Shown: positions 60,001 to 64,000 of the stretch, piece by piece
Layout: each line of letters starts with the position of its first letter
How positions within the stretch are numbered: position 1 is the stretch's first letter
Assembly: GCF_932294415.1 (NCBI RefSeq)
Contig: NC_065536.1
Span: 13,003,474-13,067,473, forward strand
Length of the DNA stretch: 64,000 bases
DNA from: Quercus robur
Taxonomy: Eukaryota; Streptophyta; Magnoliopsida; Fagales; Fagaceae
Reading direction: 5' to 3'
Position numbers and translations under genes: made by a program
Notes under the pieces: generated by a model
The model's input: only the letters and a program-made list of their open reading frames with translations
Databases searched by the model: none
What the model was told of the DNA's origin: nothing

Positions 60001-61589
60001 AAAAGCCATAATCAAAAGAAACAAGCTACTTTAGTTTTTGGATATAATTTTATTTTCATGAATAGCTAAAATAAAATGTCAAAATGAAAATTCAAAACTT
60101 AAAAAGAGCAAACAAAAAATTGAATCAAACATGAAGAGCCAAAACAAAATTTTAAAACATAAATAGCCAATTTGAAAATGGAATTAAACATGAAAGGCCA
60201 AAATAAAATTTTGAGTCGTAGAGGAACAAAATGAAAACAACTCCGAATTTTAAGAGCCAAAATGTACTTTATTAGTTTTTCATTGTTTTATCTATATATT
60301 TAATAATCTATTCATTTTAAGAGAAGTCTTGGCCACCAGTCATTATCTAAAAAGTAAGGATTAAGGACACTGTGAATAGGACAACGCTGGTTTTATGCAA
60401 CATAATTAATATTTACTAAAAGCATCCAATTAGCCTCCGCTCTTTTGTTTTTAACTAATCATTTTCAAATATATCCATTTGCTAGACTCAATATTTATTT
60501 TCTCCATCTATCAAAATATTATTTCCTTGGTTTTTTTTAATCTTTCTCTTTACATTTTTCTCACTTTGTCTTTGCTAATGCACACTTCAACTCCACTATG
60601 CTACACTGCACCGCGCACCTTTGCTAATGTCACTACCCACACCTGCAACCAACTACTACTAATTCCACATCCAATCCATAGTTAATTAACTAGTGCAATG
60701 CTAATGCTTCTAGGATCTAGCATCCAATCCAAAGTCTCACGTCTACTACTCAAGTATACAGTGCAATCAGCATACTGTTTATTGAACTTAGATCTAAATG
60801 ACATGAACCAACACAATTTTTTACATCTTTGATCATAAACGATATACCGTTTAACAAATAGGGTAACTTTTGACATATTAGGTTGTAAGGATAAATTGTT
60901 TGGTTGTTCTTAGCCCAAATGGCAGAAATGCCAAATAAGTTATATATGAATTGGGTGCAAACAACACCCTCTTTGCCATTTCAGCATGAATTTTGCTAAT
61001 AATAAAAGAGATGAGTAGATGAAATTTACAAACATAAATCCAAACCCACCTATGAAACAGTGTGTAAGAAAAGAAGAAACTTATATCTTGGTAGTTAAAG
61101 TTTATAAGCATAAGCCCAAACCACCTAAAAAAGGTGATTTAAACTAGAAAAGACATACAACTAATTTTTATTTTTAAAACATATAAATACAAGATGCTCT
61201 AAAAGTAAATCAAGGGCCGTGATGTTACATTATATCGTAATATTACATTATTGTAATCTTATATTAATGCAATCTCAATATAAGAATATAACATTACATT
61301 ATTTAGGAAGGATTAAGGTAAGGTGATGTGATATATTTTGTAATTTTAGATTATAGTAATGTTGGAAAAAATAACATTTACCAAAAATCTTAATGTCATA
61401 TAATCGTAATGTGTATCACATCAAAGACACATCACAGCGAATCAAATGCCCTTAGGTGTAATTGAAAGTATGTTCAATAACTTATGTCTTCTAGGGTTAT
61501 CTCAACTCTCAAGCCTAGAGAAGGATTGTGATAACTAATATAAAATTTGGTCACTTTTTTCTTTCAAGAATAGAGAAAGTAAACATCAC
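59376..61589. other. Non-coding stretch with (TA)n
   Basis: Contains a poly(A) run (about 59829-59854), a (TA)n microsatellite (59938-59998) and, at 60060-60260, short repeats around agccaaaat. No gene recognised. Confidence 0.5.
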
Positions 61590-62960
61590 CATGCAGGTGC
61601 TCCCAACAAAATCAAATTGACTTCCATCAAAGCGTTCAACACTGAAAATAATTGGAGTATATAAAATGAAATCAAGTAGAAAATAGTATTGATAAAATAC
61701 TTCAAATTAAAATTAGATCTTATTTACACTGACAAAACTTTGGAACCATATCTTTTTTTTTTCTTTTTTCTTTTTTTTTTTTTTAATTTTTATGAAATGA
61801 ACCATAGCTAAATTTAACTCCAAATTGACAAAAAAAATATATGTACCGTCAAAGCTTTCTTGATAACCATTTACCACTGCAAATTTCTTGACCTTTTTTT
61901 TTTTTTTGATAGGTAATAAAATCTTTATTGATAAGAAAAGACAATGAGTGTACAATAGTACACCACTGCAAAGAAATGAAATACAAAATAATCAAAAGGA
62001 TAAGCTAACAAAATTAAGGAAATCAAACAAAGAAATACAATGCATAAAACCCCAAATACGAGGCCACTCAAAGTCCTAAGTAGCAAAGACTTCAACCGAT
62101 CTATATGTCTCTCAATTTCCACAAAATGTTTGGGCATTGGGTTTCTTCCAAGTTAACCACATAAGACACGCCGGTACTATATTCCAAACATTTGAAGAAT
62201 GAATTCCCAAAAATCTTTCTTGGCCATTCTCTCATCTTTTAAAAGTTCACAAGCCTCCAAAAAGAGCTTCTCATCTATGTTAGGAACAATTTTGACTACT
62301 CATGGCATTTGCTCATCTGCTTCTTGTATCTCTTCCTAGATGTCCTCTGAACTTCTTGAGATCATGCAAAGGCTTAAGAAGTTACAAACTTTCTATTATT
62401 TCCACTGATAAGATATTTCAAACTCCCTAGTTGGATATTGCATATCCCAAGTTATATCATTGACCCCATTGGAAGGGCAATATTGTTGATCTCCATTTTC
62501 ATGTCCAAACAACTTGATCTTCCATTTTGACTTTCATTAACATTAATCAAGCACAATTCACAAATATGAGATCCTATCTCTATACGCAATTGCATCCAGA
62601 TGATCCTGCAAAATGTCACTTTTAAATGAATGAAAGCTACTCAAAATTATACAATTCATTAATTAGTATAGAATTAATATGATCGTGCTTCATTCCATAT
62701 TACCCAAAAACACTCAATTTACTTGATGAAGAAAGTAGTAATGTCATTTCATCGAAGGGTAAAAAAAAAATACAATTGTGCATGCGCCATGCTTTGGGAA
62801 ATGAAAGCTTCCCAAAGCTCAACATTACTAATGAGATAGAATGGCACCTTCATACAAGCTTCCCAAAGCTCAACATCAGCTGCCACTATTTTGCAAATTT
62901 CATCCCAAGCAAAGCCATTCTAATTGAGGAGATCCATGATGTCCAGTACTCTTTCATCAA
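61590..62960 (-). pseudogene. Myb/SANT-like gene, relic D
   Basis: Fourth, strongly decayed copy. 61590-61892 resembles the 3' flank and last codons of copy B. 62213-62620 matches the last exon (ggccattctctcatctt, aaaagttcacaagcctcca), with deletions and shifts. 62840-62950 matches the end of the module 6 domain exon (caagcttcccaa, catcccaagcaaagccattc). The exon order is the same as in copy B. A LINE fragment splits the last exon. No usable frame remains. Confidence 0.75.
61893..62212 (-). mobile_element. LINE 3' fragment inside Myb relic D
   Basis: The minus-strand end is TTATTACCTATC plus poly(A). Upstream is an ORF2-tail remnant (V-P-A-C-L-M-W-L-T-W-K-K). Flanks share a diverged ttcttgacc/ttcttggcc target sequence. 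Confidence 0.7.
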
Positions 62961-63615
62961 GCTCACTATTGGCAACAGAGGTCATCCTCTTCACCTACAA
63001 TAACCTCACCAATATATACAAGTTAGTTTAATGACTTGAACTTTGAGTTGCTTTCTCCTCCTCCATCTTGAACCCCACCCCCTCTTCTACAAGCACACCA
63101 TATCATATAAATCTAAAAATATTCCCAAACAATTTAAAATCATTTTGCAAAGTCTTCAAATAACTGCTATCTATCTTTGCTCAAATACCATCTATTAACA
63201 AATAAATGAAACAATTGCCTATATTTGTGCACTTAATGTCACAACAGCTGCCTTTCATTCTTAGTGATACCAGAATGACAAAAGTACAAGAATATTGTAT
63301 GCAACTTTGATGATATCCTCATTAGCAAATAAGCCTTTTAAAAAAAATTCAGTAAGTCATGTGCTAACAATCCTTGCCTAAAGTGAATGGAAATCAGACT
63401 CGATGTTGCAAAAACACCGTTATATTAAGAACTGCTTAAAACCCAAATATAACTTAACCCAAAAAAGATACACTCAATTTGGGTATAGAATCAAAGGTAA
63501 TTGACATACAGAAAGATCTTTTAATTATGAGCATGTCTAGCCTCATATTGAACTACAAGATATAGAAATGAAGAAGATATCACATATCTATTCCAAAAGA
63601 ACAAAGATTTGTTTT
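62961..63615. other. Non-coding stretch
   Basis: 63190-63430 is related to 32100-32400 beside relic C. No gene recognised. Confidence 0.4.
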
Positions 63616-63821
63616 GGGCAAAATACAACTAACACTCCTAAGGTTTGGGCTAATGCCAGCCAGGTCTGAGACTTTTCAAAATTGACCAACTTTGTCCCTA
63701 ATCACTGTGAGAAAGAGGAGAAAATAAGTAACAGTTTATGGACCAAGTTGGTCCATTTTGAAAAGTCTTGGACTTGGCTGACATTAGCCCAAACCACAAG
63801 GGTGTTAACTATATTTTACCC
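63616..63821. mobile_element. MITE of the ggtttg family
   Basis: Inverted ends of about 40 bp: left gggcaaaata..aaggtttgggctaatg, right the complement of gggtaaaata..gtggtttgggctaatg. Related to 6824-7040. Confidence 0.8.
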
Positions 63822-64000
63822 ATTTCTTTTCAACTTCAAATAGAAGAAGATACAACTACATGTTAACTTAATGCACGATTACAAATGGATCTGAGATAGG
63901 GCTCCACCACCTTACCACTGACTTGTTAACATGATTACAAATTCATTCGCAAATAACAATAATTAGAGCCTCATAACAAAAACATTTAAAAGGGAATAAT

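Overview
This is nuclear DNA of a dicot plant. The genes have introns, there is a plant-type TIR-NBS-LRR resistance gene, and the rest is AT-rich sequence packed with plant transposons (L1-type LINEs, tRNA-derived SINEs, MITEs, Helitron-like ends and an LTR retrotransposon). From general familiarity with such proteins I would guess the oak/chestnut family (Fagaceae), but nothing in the window proves it.

The window is built from tandem duplications. A gene with six repeated Myb/SANT-like DNA-binding modules lies on the minus strand at 42447-51110 (copy B). Most of a second copy lies at 1-7723 (copy A), cut by the left window edge. The two blocks are collinear at an offset of about 44.4 kb, and the similarity continues past the genes to about 10.8 kb (A) and 59.1 kb (B). 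Decayed relics of the same gene lie at 29462-31885 (C) and 61590-62960 (D). Each module is one exon pair with phases 1-0-1. Both main copies carry different inactivating changes in module 4.

A TIR-NBS-LRR immune-receptor gene with five coding exons (1151 aa, all frames open) lies at 36007-41247 on the minus strand, 1.2 kb downstream of Myb copy B. A lone TIR exon with a nonsense codon (27363-27850) lies in the same way beside Myb relic C, so TIR exon and Myb gene seem to have been duplicated together. Other gene remnants are the last three exons of a signal peptidase complex subunit 3 gene (14894-15507) and fragments of a cation/calcium exchanger (29.3, 30.3 and 33.1 kb).

Region by region: 0-7.9 kb, Myb copy A, whose intron 1 holds a LINE and MITEs. 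8-13.8 kb, foldback elements and homopolymer tracts. 14.9-15.5 kb, signal peptidase remnant. 15.6-26 kb, Helitron-like elements, one hosting a young non-autonomous LTR retrotransposon (17068-23260) with arrays of a 71-bp repeat. 26-34 kb, decayed TIR, Myb and exchanger pseudogenes. 36-41 kb, the receptor gene. 42-51 kb, Myb copy B. 51-60 kb, SINEs and a nearly full-length LINE (ORF1 and ORF2). 60-64 kb, Myb relic D with a nested LINE and a MITE.

The only genes likely to produce host protein are the receptor and, if lesion-bearing modules are skipped, Myb copy B. Exon borders were placed by eye from reading frame and GT/AG signals.
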